This document shows, piece after piece, positions 47,010 to 58,532 of a stretch of 64,000 bases of DNA. The stretch lies in assembly GCA_022457155.1 (NCBI GenBank), contig JAJGOT010000361.1, positions 38,501 through 102,500 on the forward strand. Direction: 5' to 3'. This stretch comes from Cladopsammia gracilis (Eukaryota > Cnidaria > Anthozoa > Scleractinia > Dendrophylliidae). A model generated the notes under the pieces. The model saw only the letters and a program-made list of their open reading frames with translations, was not told the origin of the DNA and searched no databases. Position 1 is the first letter of the stretch; every line of letters begins with the position of its first letter. A program made the position numbers and the translations under genes.

Positions 47010-50000
47010 ATGGAAAAATCGAAGAAAGAAGAGTCAAGTGTCCCCGCCAAAGCTGAATCCAAGTCGGATCGTCCGAGCAATTTGTGTTGCTACTCTCAGC
47101 GAATCTGCAACTTGGAGAAGTTGAAAGGCTTTGACTTTTGCCACAAGCATATCTTGGAAGACAAAGCCAGCCCATTCAAGCCTTGTGACTTTGTGGCCAA
47201 ATCAAATGGAAGGAGATGCCCTAACCCCGCCCCAAAGTTGCCCGACAGGGGAAAAAGGTACAGTGAAGACTATTTTGAGATCCTGCACTATAAATATAAG
47301 CTTAAAATCTTTTCGGTCTGGTTATAAGCTACATCTACATGTACGTTTCTACAGCGTGTTCACTGTACATCAAAAACATTATTCAAAGCTGTCAAAGTTC
47401 AATGAAAATATAACTAAGCAAGATGAAGAAATTAATTTATGGTACATGAAGTTTAAATATTTCAGACAGGAGAGTGTGTGTTTTATCAGGATTTACAACA
47501 ATTAATTTTAAACAGAGACAACTACCAATAAGAAATACAAGAAGACACATAGGTCGACAATACACAATAAGGTATATGATGTTGACTCAGAAACCCAAAA
47601 GTGGGTTGAAATGTGTAACATGCATTCACAGCTTCTGAAAATTCATTTTTTGCTTAGTACCATTTGCAAACCCCTCAGTCCCTCGAGATTGGAAACAAGT
47701 TCTAGTAAATTGATTGGTTAATATTTTTATCTGGCTTTTCCAAATATGGCTGGAACAACTTCTTAGCAAATTGAATAATCGAGAGCTTGTTTTGAAGGGT
47801 ACAAGAGACAGTTGCATGTTTCAACCCACTTATCGGTTTCTGGTTGACTCTAATGCTGATACAGGAGTACTTGTGTCAATGTACATGTACTTAGTTTTTC
47901 ACTTCAAGCAAAATTCTTAGAAAATGTACATGTACATGTATGCCTAGCAGCACTTATACTTGTGCCACTTATACTTGTGCTTTTGTACTAATGAAAACCA
48001 GGACTTATGGTTTTCTCTATTTGAACTTGATGAATTGCAAATGAGTTTGAGAAGGTCACTTAAAAGATGCTATACAGTGTACATGTAATGTACATATGTG
48101 TCTACATACATGTATCTACACCATGAAAAGGTTACATTGTTCATAGGTTTTTAAAATCAGTCAAAAACTGGTGTATTGTTACATTCAAAACCAGTCAAGA
48201 AAGTGGCTACAGCTGTATGTGTCCAAACCATGAAAATCATTTCATAGCATTTAATTAAAGGCCAGTTAACAAAATAATGCTATTAAAATTGCAGTTTTTG
48301 CATTATTCATACTCGCAAAGCGGAGCTACGTCGAGCCGTGGAGGAGAGGAGGAAGAGAAGGCACCACGAGGGTGATGGCGAAGAAAGTTACGATGGCGAA
48401 AAAGAAAAAAGAAGAAGAACATCAAGCTCAAATTCTCATAAGAGTGATAAACTAGATGGTCATTCTTCAGGTGAATACTGTAGTAAAATTTTGTTATTCA
48501 ACTACAGTCAATCCTGTCGCAAGTGACAACCCAAGGTACAAGTAAAGTTCATCACCCATGAAAGGTGGTCGCTTATGACAGTTTTTTTTTTTGTTAAATT
48601 CCTTTCTTTCACTTCACTCCATCATGCATATATGTTGCAGGTAAAATTCATTCTCAGGTAGAATCAGTATTTAGTACAGATGTAATGTGTACCCAGTATT
48701 CAGTCTGGGTAAGATAACCCTAACCCTCGCACAAAGCTAGACATCACCCCTAGCACAAAGAACATGTAGCACGTGGTGTGATGGTTAGTTTTGTATTTGA
48801 GTTAGCTTTGTGATGGGGTTAGGGTAGCTTACCTTCATGTAAGTATGCAATACTTATCTAACCTGAGACCGGATTTATCTGCAACATTTGCACCTATATG
48901 TAGTTAAAAGAAAACAAACCTTGTTGGGAAAAAAGTATACATGTACACCATAAACAAATTTGAATTGTGGGACCAAGCCAAACAAGGCATCTTCATCTAA
49001 AGCAAGTTGCCATTTGGGAAGTGGATAAAGAGGTTAAAGAAACTGCTGTGCTGTGTGGTTGGAGAAACGAAACACTGCATGTACATTGATTAAGATGCAT
49101 GAATGAAAATTATTAACTGTAAACAAATTGAAAAGGTGACATTTTTAAGCATTCTCCCTTTAGTGTCAAAGCAAATCCTTTTGATGAAGGGCAATGCTCC
49201 AAATGTCAGCTTTTTGAATCTGTTTATGGTGGCGAGTTTACTTAATCAGCTCAAATGGGAAATGGCCAAATTGCATTGAGTTTCCTAAGGGTGACTAATT
49301 TTAGGCTTAGTTGTGAAACTGGCAATGAGTCCAAGCACAATCTCTTTTTACCAGGCAAGTATCCCACTACAGATGACTCTTGTCACCAGTTACTACAGTG
49401 TAAGAGTAACCCTCCCCCCCCCCCCCCCCCCCACCCAAAAAAAAAAACCTTTGAAGTAAAATTTTGTCAGAAACTTTGTACCAAGAGCAAATGTTCACTA
49501 TATTTGTAGATGAAGTTGTTAAATTCTTGTCTCCAGAAATCCAATCACAAAATCATGATCATCATCATCATTGCTCTTCATGCCAGTGGGTGCATAAGGC
49601 CGAAGCCAATCCAAGAATAGAGTGCATTACATTGTAATTAGGTTATGGTTCAAATACAGAATGGGATTGAGAAGACTTTGTTCAAGTAGCATGGTAAAAA
49701 GACTGTTGCAATGTCAACTTCTTATATTACACATTAGTTACTGTCCATTTTGTGTCTAGATGAGGAGGGTGGTGCAAGTGGTGATGATTACCTCAAAGTG
49801 GACAGTGCATGGCATGGCGACATCGACAGTGATGCAGACTCTGTGGACAGTGAAGAAGAAGATCCTCTGAAGTGAGCATTGAATGATTTAACCCTTTTTA
49901 AGGGACACTGTCCGGCCAAAAATTAATACAGAATTTCCCTTATCTTATTTTCATGTTATATCACCAAATGCCACCAAATATAAAACAAAAAGATTCTATA

Positions 50001-53000
50001 AAATAAAACAAGAGTAATCATTTGGAGATTAAGTGCTAGTTTGCAAGGATGGAAGTTGATTACCATTCATCAAATTTGATTCCTTGACCACCCATCAAGA
50101 AATCAAAATTGTCATTCTTGTGGAATTATGACCTTTTTAGCTGTTGCTTTGTCTCTTTAGTTAACCCTTTCACTCCCAAGAGTGCCAAACATCAAAATTC
50201 AAGAAAAATTCCAAAATTCATTTTGTAAAATATTGAAAAACAAATGGTATCATGCAAAAGTACTGCTGAAGAGGTTTCATTTGAATGGTCACACCATGGG
50301 ATTTCATCAATAGACTCAAAAGTTAGAACAAATGGTACCATGCAAATTAAAGTACTGCTGAAGAGGTTTCATTTGAATGGTCACACCATTTAGAACTACA
50401 CTACATGTCTCCATAATTAACTTTGGGAGTGAAAGGGTTAAAGGGAAGATAATGGGAAATGCCTTTATTTTCTTCTGGCATTTTTAAGAATTGGATTAGT
50501 CCTAGAAAAGTGAGTGATATCAGAGCAATATTAAGATCTTGTACGGCAACTCATGCAGACAGTGCAGAATATCAAACATACTTCATACAAATTGTATGTT
50601 TCACTGCAGTACTTTGAAGCCCTTGAAAACTTGCATGAGTCCTGTCCTGGACTTTATTTGAGAAAGAACATGAGCCATTCTACAACTTAACAGTACTTCC
50701 TTGAAGTGCTAAAAAAGTTAATAAAAATGACATAAATCCAGTGATGGTTTTCAACTATTTACACCTATGCCCCACTGGGGGCCACAAGGACTGAAGAAGA
50801 ACACCTATGAAAGGCAGGCCATAAGAGTTTAGCAGGGTGTTCCTGTCAATGAATTTAGTCTCAGCGAATTTACTGTATATGAATGTTAACTCTTTAAGGC
50901 CTTGAAAAGGTGGCCTTAAAGTAGGATTGTTCTGTATTGTTTTCATACACACATGTACATGTGTATCTTTTGAAGTTGGAAGTGGCGTCAGGATGTTTGC
51001 AAGTGGAAGCAGCACTCACCCACCATAAAAAGGAGTCACCTATTTACAACATTTGTAATTCAATTTCTTCTCAGGCATGCTGGTGTGTGGACAGTGGAGG
51101 AGGCCACTAGGATGTGCCGTGATAAGATGATCAGACTGCGTTCTTTGTATGTCGCTCAGTTCAAGAGGTTACAGCATGTGTTGAAAGAAAGAAAGAGGAA
51201 ATATTGTCAGGCTATTCAGGCTGAAGAAGAGGAGGAAACAGGTACATAATAATGTTATGTTTAATTGTCCACATTCTCGCAAGAGAAATTGAATTACGAT
51301 GTGTTTGCAAACAAAAGACGGAAAATAAGGTTATAAGCCCCCTTGGTTATAGGAACATCAGTTTGGTAAAAAACAGTACTTCAGTTGTACCCCGTCCACA
51401 GTTCCTTAACAGCAGTTCTTTACAAATATTTGCACCAAATTAAGTAAAACAATGCTCATTTATCAGAATATTTTTTGCTTGCCAGCCCAAAAAACCTTAA
51501 GAAATCATAAAAGCCCGGGGCTTATTCATGTAACCGGATGTTAGGGTGTTGGGATGGTGATTTATTGACAGTTGTTGTTGTCAAGTTGTTCATCCATCGT
51601 TGCCGATGACCATGAACATCGCTTCAGATAAAATGGCAAAAAAAAAACCTCTCATATTCACACATTCCCAGTTAAAAATATCATAGAAGATGGGATAAAA
51701 AAAGAGGTCGTGCATAGAATTAAATCTGTCTATTTGCGAGTTCTACTGTGACAAATCATTCCAATTTTTGAAGAAAATGTTTACATTTGGATCACTGATG
51801 ATCAGTAGATTCATTGTTGCTTGAAGTGGTGTATTCCTTAATGAGTGCGACTTCACCAAGCATGAATATGAACATTGAACGATGACTGTAGGCTCAAATG
51901 TGTTTGCACACCGAGCGAGTTCCTTTTTGGTGCAAAATATTTTTGTATTCATGAGTTGGCCCATAGGAGCCTTTGAATTAGTGATAAATAAATAAATAAA
52001 TAAATCACTTTTGAATTTGGAAGCGTTGGTTTTTGAGGAGAGGGGAAACCGGAGTACCCGGAGAAAAACCTCTCGGAGCAAGGAGAGAACCAACAACAAA
52101 CTCAACTCACATCTGACGCTGAGGCCGGGAATCAAACCCGGGCCACATTGGTGGGAGGCGAGTGCTCTCACCACTGCGCCACCCCTGCTCCCCACAAGTC
52201 AAAGATTTAAACGCCAAGATTTGTGCAAACTAGTGACATCATTTTTGTGTTCCCAGGAGAGTGCCATTTGACGCCCACCCAGCTTCTTGGTCGCAAAAGT
52301 CAGCATGAGCGTCCAGGCACTGAAGCTTTGCTGCACAAGCAGGCAAAAGAAAAGAAACAAGGCACAAGTGCACGGCCGCAGACCATGTCCACCTTGCGCT
52401 GTACTTACTCTCCTGGAGGCAATAGATGCCCTGAAAAGGTCTTGCCTCTTACTAAACACTGTATTAAACGTATCCTTTGTATTCCAACATGTCTTCCCGT
52501 CATGCGTTCTTATGTATTTTTACTTTAACCTTGCAATTTTGGACTTTTCATGAAAAACACATTCCATCAGCATACCTGCATATGTATTTTTAATTTTTTT
52601 TTAAAAAAAAATCTTTATTGATTAACATACACCACATTTACACTAAAATCATTACACACAAAGATAAAGCCATAAAAGAAAATGAACGTAGAGGGAGATT
52701 AAGCATTGGAAAAAATACCTGCATACGTGTATGTGTGTAGGTTTCAAAATGGATTGCAATTGTGCATGCATTGCTGAAGAAAATGAGGCATCACCTTTAG
52801 TAAACAAAAAATTAATACATTTTTGGTGTTCTCACTGAACAGTTAAAAAAAGACATGAGTGTATGTTTTAGCAAAATAATTTGCATGGTCATTAATGTTT
52901 TTTTTTCTTTTGCATCAAGGCAATCATTAACTACTATCAATCAATGCAAATAATTATGGTATTTATAATTTATCATTATCATATGACCCGTACGGCCCTG

Positions 53001-56000
53001 CAAACCTTTGCAAACCTTGCAAACCTTTTCTTTGCAAAACCATTGATGAAAGTCCTGTATGAGGGCGGTATGCATTTGTGTGAGCAGGGCCGGAAAATGC
53101 CGTACGGCCTTACTACAAAGGCGGACGGCCTTGTGCCTTAAAATTTCAAGTAATTTTGTCTCCAAATTGGTCATATTATAAAATACTTATTGACTAAGTT
53201 AGGTTGGGCAGGATGGGCAAATATTTGGCTCTCGGTCATAGCGCAAGGACCTCGCTGCGCTCGGTCCGTATGCAATGACCTTGAGCCAAATATTTTCCCA
53301 GCCGGCCCTCCCACTTAGTCAATAAGTACATATTATCACTGTATTGTACATTGTACTTAAACATCAGTATTATAATACAAACAAAGCTGCTCTTTGAGCG
53401 GACACTCCTGTAAGCGGACAGCTCTATCTACATGTACGGTTGCCTTGACAAAACCCTGTTAATATTCTCCTTTTACAAGAACATTCCTGTAAGCAGCGAG
53501 CTCCAGTTATGAACAGTTACTGTTTCTTGAGGTTGTCTGCTTACGGGAGCTTTGACTGCATTGAAAAAGTTCATACATGTACATGTTGGTACATGTACTC
53601 AGTCCATATGGCTTCTTGCTTTAAGACGATTAAGTTGGTATCTTAATGATGTCATAGTTAAACATATTTCCTTTACGCCACGGTAGACATCACTCATGAT
53701 CCAAATCAGTTGCTGTTCCAGAAGTGTACATTCCAATCCAAAGGTGACAGTCAATGTGAAAGGAATGTTGCTAAGATCTTTAACCACACCTCGTGCAGAC
53801 TGCATGTGGAGCTGCCGCCAAGCATGAAAAGGCCAGATGTAAAGAAGGACCTGCAAGGTGCAGAGGAAAGAGCAAAGTAAGTTGCATGTACAGTGTACCC
53901 TCTCACTCCCAGAGTCAGTTACAGTGTAGTTCTAACTTTTGAGTCTGTAGATGAAATCCTATGGTGTGACCATTCAAATGAAACCTTTTCAGCAGTACTT
54001 TTGCATGGTACCATTTGTTCTAACTTTTGAGTCTGTTGATGAAATCCTATGGTGTGACCATTCAAATGAAACCACTTCAGCAGTACTTTTGCATGGTACC
54101 ATTTGTTCTAACTTTTGAGTCTGTTGATGAAATCCTATGGTGTGACCATTCAAATGAAACCTCTTCAGCAGTACTTTTGCATGGTACCATTTGTTCTAAC
54201 TTTTGAGTCTGTTGATGAAATCCTATGGTGTGACCATTCAAATGAAACCACTTCAGCAGTACTTTTGCATGGTACCATTTGTTCTAACTTTTGAGTCTGT
54301 GGACGAAATCCTGTGGTGTGACCATTCAAATGAAACCTCTTCAGCAGTACTTTTGCATGGTTCAATGTACCATTTGTTCTAACTTTTGAGTCTGTTGATG
54401 AAATCCTATGGTGTGACCATTCAATTGAAACCTCTTTGGCAGTACTTTTGCATGGTAACATTTGTTCTAACTTTTGAGTCTGTAAATGAAATCCTGTGGT
54501 GTGACCATTTATAAGATACCTCTTTGACAGTACTTTTGCATGATGCTATTTGTTTTACAATATTTTACAAAATGAAATTGGGGATTTTTTTCAGTTTTGA
54601 TATTTGGCACTTTTAAGGTTACAGTGTACCTTCGGGGGTGTCTCCAGTATAACAGCTCTAGCGTCTTAAGATTACACTTAATATACCTTAACCCAGATAT
54701 CAAATTAAAGCTTATAGAGCTGGCTATCTAAATATGGAAACCATTTGGTAATAAAATGAATTGTCGAATTTTTTACGACATCTTAATTCGAACGTCCGAA
54801 TCAGCTTTAAAACGCTATAACTCAAAGCGATTATTGTATTTTGCTAATTTGATTTGTTCTCGGGTTTCCGGACACGAAGCGCTAAAAAAACGTGTCGGCG
54901 ATTTCCCATATTCAATTGCAGTGAAAAGTTACAGAATATTTTCGAAAAAGGGAGAAAAGAAATTGGAATGATCGCACGGAAATGGCTCTTGACGAAAAAG
55001 TTTTCTGAATTAAGAAATTCGCCGACACATTTTTGTTGATGATATGTTAACCTAGCTTCTGTCCAAATTTGAGGAAAATCGAACAAATTCCCTTTGAGTC
55101 GTAGCTCTTTAAAGTGTCCCCAACAAACGAAAAATTAACTTTGAGAAAACAGCGCTTAAAAAAAACATATCGCTTCATAAACAAACTCCGCCCACAAAAG
55201 TTATACCGTCATTTCTCCGTCAATTTTCACTATTTTTCGATAATTTTTTTTAGATGAAAGTTCATTCTGTAAACTTTATTTTGACGCCAAAAAGGTACTC
55301 TGTAACCTTAAGAGTTGAAATGTAGGCAATGATAGCCATAAGCTACAGTGTAAATACATGTACTACCAATCTGCCCTGTAACCATCGCACGACCATCTAC
55401 TTTCCACTTTCTTTTTTACTTTTTTTTTCTATACTTTACCAGTACCCATTCATATGTCTGGGTGAAATGGTGATACACTGGGGTAAAGTGTAATAAAGAA
55501 CCCCTGGTTTGAAACAACCAACCCTCGAACGACTAGTGCAGTGATCACTTTACCTTAGAAAAGCCAAGATTCAGTGACTAAAGCAGAGTCAAACCTCCCT
55601 CCCTCCCATGAAACTAGTTTTGGTTTGCGACACATGAACCTGGTAAATGACGTACAATCTCGGACAGAACTCGTTGAGACAGTAGTGTTTCCGCGGGCAA
55701 GACAAGTGTTAGTCTAATGTCCTGTTAAAAATCACAGTTATCGAAGCCCTCCTCTCCCCGCCCCCTGCGTTCAATGTTGCTTTAGAAGGGCTGCTCAGAG
55801 ACCAGGGACACTTTCTGAGTATGTACAACATTGTTTTGTGGGGGGTAGGGGGAGGTAGATACGATAATTCCTTTTAAATGCTAAGAAATGCTTACAATTA
55901 ATTTTGCCTAAGTGTCTCAACAGTTCTGTCCGAGATTGTAGCTCACCACGAGTGTCCCAGTAGCTCACTTAATTAGAGCGTCTAACCGTTTTGACTTTTA

Positions 56001-58108
56001 TGGAAGGTCATGAGTTCGATTCCCATTTGTCCCATGGTCATGACATGGTGAATGTTACATCTTTCTTAGTTTATCAATTTATTTATTTCTCTTTTTAATC
56101 AAATCACCCCTTGTAAGTCACTTTACCTTTTAGGCAACCATTTTTTCTTAACATTTTGAGTGGATTTGACTGTAAAGAATCATCATCATCATAACATTAT
56201 TAGTAGGTCAGAAGTCATATCCGAGGGTTAACCCTCTACTAATAATTGTGGACACCTAACTACCTATCTAAAAAAACACAGTAAGACAATAGAATAGAAT
56301 ATTAAATAAAATAATAACAATAGAAAGGTGAGGTGGTGCATAGTAGGCAGTTCGTGCATGCATATACCACGTTTGAGGAAAGGTCCGTGCTGCGGATTTG
56401 TCTTTTGAAATGAATCGAGGGAGGTGATGTTTCTTAAGGTTGCGGATAGATTATTCCATACCTTGGGTCCGAGATACCTTAGTGAATGTTAACCGTACGT
56501 GACAGTACTACCCCTAGAGAGAATGGTGTCTTTGCTTCTGAACTTGAGTAAACTCTGGATGAGATGCTAGTCTATTACCCTCAGTACTTTGTTACCTATT
56601 CCCATTTATACACTTGGGTGAAGAAAGATAAAAAAACCTGAACAATATATTTTTTGTGCAGATTAAGGAAAGCCAGAGCTTTAGAACGACAAGATAAACC
56701 TGATGTACCAGAAGCTTTGCAGCAGAAATCCAGTGCTCTTGTACCACCATCCATCACTGGCCAGTCTGAAGAGACAGCTCCCACCACCTCTGAAGCACAT
56801 CAAGATACGAGCTGCCTACCAAGTGACACTTTATCTGCTGGCTCAGAGAAAATGGACATTGACGGCAATCACAGTACACGTAAAGCTGATGGTGAGTGTA
56901 AAGTATCGACAAATTCTGCCTGTGCAGCATCGTCTTCTGCTACCCCAAGCGTGGCTTCAGTCTCCGATCCTTCAGAGAGCATCTCCCCTGGTTTGGCAGC
57001 TGCAAGCCTTGTAGCGGTATGTAGCAGCCCTCAGTTGCCACTTCAAGGGGCACCCTTATCAAGCATATGTGGCTTAGAGCAGTCTTCAGTGACAGATTTT
57101 AAGTCATCGCTAGCCATCAGTGGCGAGCAGCAAAGTATTGGTAATGCTACATCAGAGGATTCTAAGGGTGATGCAGATTCTAAGCTGCCTGATGCTAAAG
57201 GAGAAGAAAGCGTAAAAGACACTAAGGAAGCAACCGCAGTTGAGCTGAAGGACACAGTATCCAAGCCTCAAGAAATGACAGAAAAAGACGCTGCCACAGC
57301 TGTCCTGTCTGAGGGCTCTGGCTCTGCTGCAAAACAACCTGAAGAATTAAATGTTACTAAAGATAAGGAGGAAGGACAAGTTCCAGCATCTGCTTCGCAA
57401 TCCGTATCTCAAACTGTTGCTCAAGGTACTACTCCAGTTGTCACCACGCAAGGTACATCCAGTACTTCCCCAAAGGTCGTTTCACCCACTGTGAAAATTG
57501 CCCCTCAGCATTTCTCTGAGGACTCTATACAGGTCACCTCGAAGAGTGCCTCACAAGGCACATATAAAACCTCAAAGGTCACCTCGCCCATTTCAGTAAA
57601 AGCTTTCCCACTGGAGTCCTCTGAGAACCCCTCAAAGGCTACTTCGAAGAGCGCCTCATACAGTACCTCCAACATCTTAAAAGTCACCTCTTCTGCTACA
57701 ACAAAAGTAGTCTCACGGGATTCCCCAGAGGAATCGTCACTGGTTGCTTCAAAGAGTGCATTGCAGAGTTCATCAAAAGGTGTTTCACATGAAACTCATA
57801 AAACAACCGCCCAAGGCACTTCGTTAGCCATACATACTGTCACGAAACAAACTTCACTGGTAACATCTGGTATTCATCAATCACAGTCAACAACCGCCAG
57901 TTTAACACCATCCCAGCCATCCAGAACCAATACTACTAAACCCCATATTACAAGCGACGCACCCCGCTCTACCCCCGTAAAACTTTTCCAGCACCTGCCG
58001 TCAGGAATGAAGTCTTCAAGCTCGAAACAGTTCAGTGCAATCACTTCAGTTTTAAGTAAGGAAAGTAATAAAGACTCTAAGACAGATGTGGCCAAGCCCA
58101 AAGACTAG
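47010..58108 (+). CDS. KANSL2: KAT8 regulatory NSL complex subunit 2 (seven coding exons, 850 residues)
   Basis: KANSL2 is a subunit of the nuclear NSL complex, which contains the MOF (KAT8) histone H4 acetyltransferase. Coding exons are 47,010-47,257; 48,295-48,470; 49,760-49,871; 51,075-51,241; 52,257-52,469; 53,687-53,876; 56,662-58,108. All introns are GT-AG and the total is 2553 bases, exactly in frame. Residues 27-47 (C-X5-C-X10-C-X2-H) and 59-88 (C-X10-C-X14-C-X2-H) form the first pair of Cys3His zinc motifs. Residues 283-306 and 319-345 form the second pair. The acidic stretch DSDADSVDSEEEDPLKHAGV spans exons 3-4, followed by a basic helical segment. The first zinc pair, the acidic block and the second pair match the vertebrate order. 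Exon 7 adds a long Ser/Thr-rich tail, making it far longer than the vertebrate protein of about 490 residues. Confidence 0.9.
48295..48470 (+). CDS. KANSL2: KANSL2 exon 2
   Basis: It follows the acceptor AAATTGCAG and starts in the middle of a Ser codon. It completes the second zinc motif (FCIIH) and encodes TRKAELRRAVEERRKRR, then a charged Ser-rich linker, ending at TCTTCAG|GTGAAT. A frame opening at 48,338 is only the internal part of this exon. Confidence 0.85.
49411..49432. repeat. Poly-C tract in KANSL2 intron 2
   Basis: A run of about 20 C followed by A-rich sequence. Similar runs lie at 15,090, 21,187 and 63,385 (as G). Length is likely unstable. Confidence 0.7.
49914..50164. mobile_element. 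Left part of a GGGACACTGTCC element in KANSL2 intron 3
   Basis: TTAA then GGGACACTGTCCGGCC resembles the left end of the element at 61,700. The following ATGTTATATCACCAAATG stretch is also found near 9265 and recalls the 62,300-62,460 region. The right end is not clear because another element is inserted at 50,165. Confidence 0.45.
50165..50437. mobile_element. TTAA-flanked piggyBac-type MITE in KANSL2 intron 3
   Basis: CCCTTTCACTCCCAAGAG and its inverse CTTTGGGAGTGAAAGGG lie between TTAA copies (50,161-50,164; 50,438-50,441). CCCT ends with TTAA are typical of piggyBac. The interior holds two copies of an 88-bp word that is expanded in intron 6. Confidence 0.75.
51981..52193 (-). mobile_element. 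tRNA-derived SINE in KANSL2 intron 4
   Basis: On the minus strand it starts GGGAGCAGGGGTGGCGCAGT (A box GGCGCAGTGGT). It continues to the B box GGTTCGATTCC and a body containing TCCGAGAGGTTTTTCTCCGG. It ends in an ATTT-repeat tail. I recognise this as a SINE family common in anthozoans, from memory. The open frame across it (GGAVVRALASHQCGPG) is the usual chance translation of this SINE. Confidence 0.8.
52595..52720 (-). mobile_element. Possible retroelement 3' end in KANSL2 intron 5
   Basis: A run of T then A followed by ATCTTTATTGATTAAC looks like the reversed poly-A end of a non-LTR element. No coding frame supports it. Confidence 0.3.
53395..53563. mobile_element. Fragment related to the GTCCGCTTACG MITE in intron 5
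   Basis: AGCGGACACTCCTGTAAGCG at the left and GTCTGCTTACGGGAGCTTTG at the right resemble the ends of the 17,468 element in shortened form. Confidence 0.5.
53933..54556. repeat. 88-bp minisatellite in KANSL2 intron 6
   Basis: Seven units start with TAACTTTTGAGTCTGT at 53,933, 54,021, 54,109, 54,197, 54,285, 54,380 and 54,468. All are 88 bp except one of 95. The unit is the inverse of the repeat inside the piggyBac-type MITE at 50,165. The minus-strand frame at 54,165-54,461 is only a translation of the repeat. Confidence 0.85.
54618..55307. mobile_element. TTAA-flanked MITE, copy C, in KANSL2 intron 6
   Basis: It has the same family and ends as copies A and B, between TTAA at 54,614-54,617 and 55,308-55,311. 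It is slightly shorter (690 bp). It seems to have landed in the end of the older minisatellite-bearing element. Confidence 0.8.
55645..55947. mobile_element. MITE with ACAATCTCGGACAGAACT ends in intron 6
   Basis: The left ACAATCTCGGACAGAACT and the right AGTTCTGTCCGAGATTGT are perfect inverses. The interior is unique. A tRNA-like stretch follows at once. Confidence 0.65.
55956..56035 (+). ncRNA. tRNA-like sequence, degenerate
   Basis: A D-arm like GCTCACTTAATTAGAGC and a B box AGTTCGATTCC at 56,013-56,023 are present, but the acceptor ends are direct rather than inverted copies. Probably a SINE head or dead tRNA copy in intron 6. Confidence 0.35.
56285..56575 (-). pseudogene. Second non-LTR retrotransposon 3' remnant, KANSL2 intron 6
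   Basis: On the minus strand, 56,300-56,530 reads LRYLGPKVWNNLSATLRNIT followed by SLDSFQKT. This is the conserved sequence near the C-terminus of many CR1/Jockey-like reverse transcriptases. Stops and frameshifts break it. It is in antisense to KANSL2. Confidence 0.6.
56662..58108 (+). CDS. KANSL2: KANSL2 exon 7, long Ser/Thr-rich tail
   Basis: It follows the acceptor TTTTTGTGCAG and reads LRKARALERQ in the frame set by exon 6. Residues 369-850 are almost all in this exon. The tail is rich in Ser, Thr, Ala and Lys, with loosely repeated phrases such as SKSASQGT and SKSALQSS. It has no domain that I recognise and is probably disordered. The Met at 56,654 lies in the intron and is not a start. 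Confidence 0.85.
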
Positions 58109-58532
58109 GGTGATCTTGGAAAACTGTAAATGCCCACAATGTAGATAATACCAGTGTGGTTAAGCAGACGAGTATTTTTGTCTACTTCTTCACTGATCTC
58201 TTCACTTACCTTGAGTGACTGATGCTGTGTTCACACTAGGGCGAAACATGTTTGGTCTGATCACGATTAAAACATGATTCACTATGAAAAGTGTTCACAT
58301 CAGGAGGTGCAGTGCGCGAATCATGATCGAAACCTGTTTATTCTGAGCATGATTAAAAGTACCTTCCGATGCTGTGTTCACACTAGGGCGAAACATGTTT
58401 GGTCTGATCACAATTAAAACATGTTTCACTATGAAACGTGTTCACATCAGGAGGTGCAGTGCGCGAATCATGATCGAAACATGTTTATTCTCAGCATGAT
58501 TAAAAGTACCTTCCGAGGTAGTTTCCATTTAA

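Noticed and set aside
48716..48728. Telomere-like CCCTAACCCT
   Set aside because: This is a single short match, and its inverse at 48,818 makes it part of a small hairpin, not a telomeric repeat.
51743..52195. 150-residue minus-strand frame starting GSRGGAVVRALASHQ
   Set aside because: The N-terminal part is the standard chance translation of a tRNA-derived SINE and the rest is intron.
54165..54461. 98-residue minus-strand frame with internal repeats
   Set aside because: It is a read-through of the 88-bp minisatellite.
56654..56661. Met at 56,654 as the start of a separate 484-residue gene
   Set aside because: The ATG lies across the acceptor of KANSL2 exon 7, and the phase from exon 6 continues exactly into this frame.
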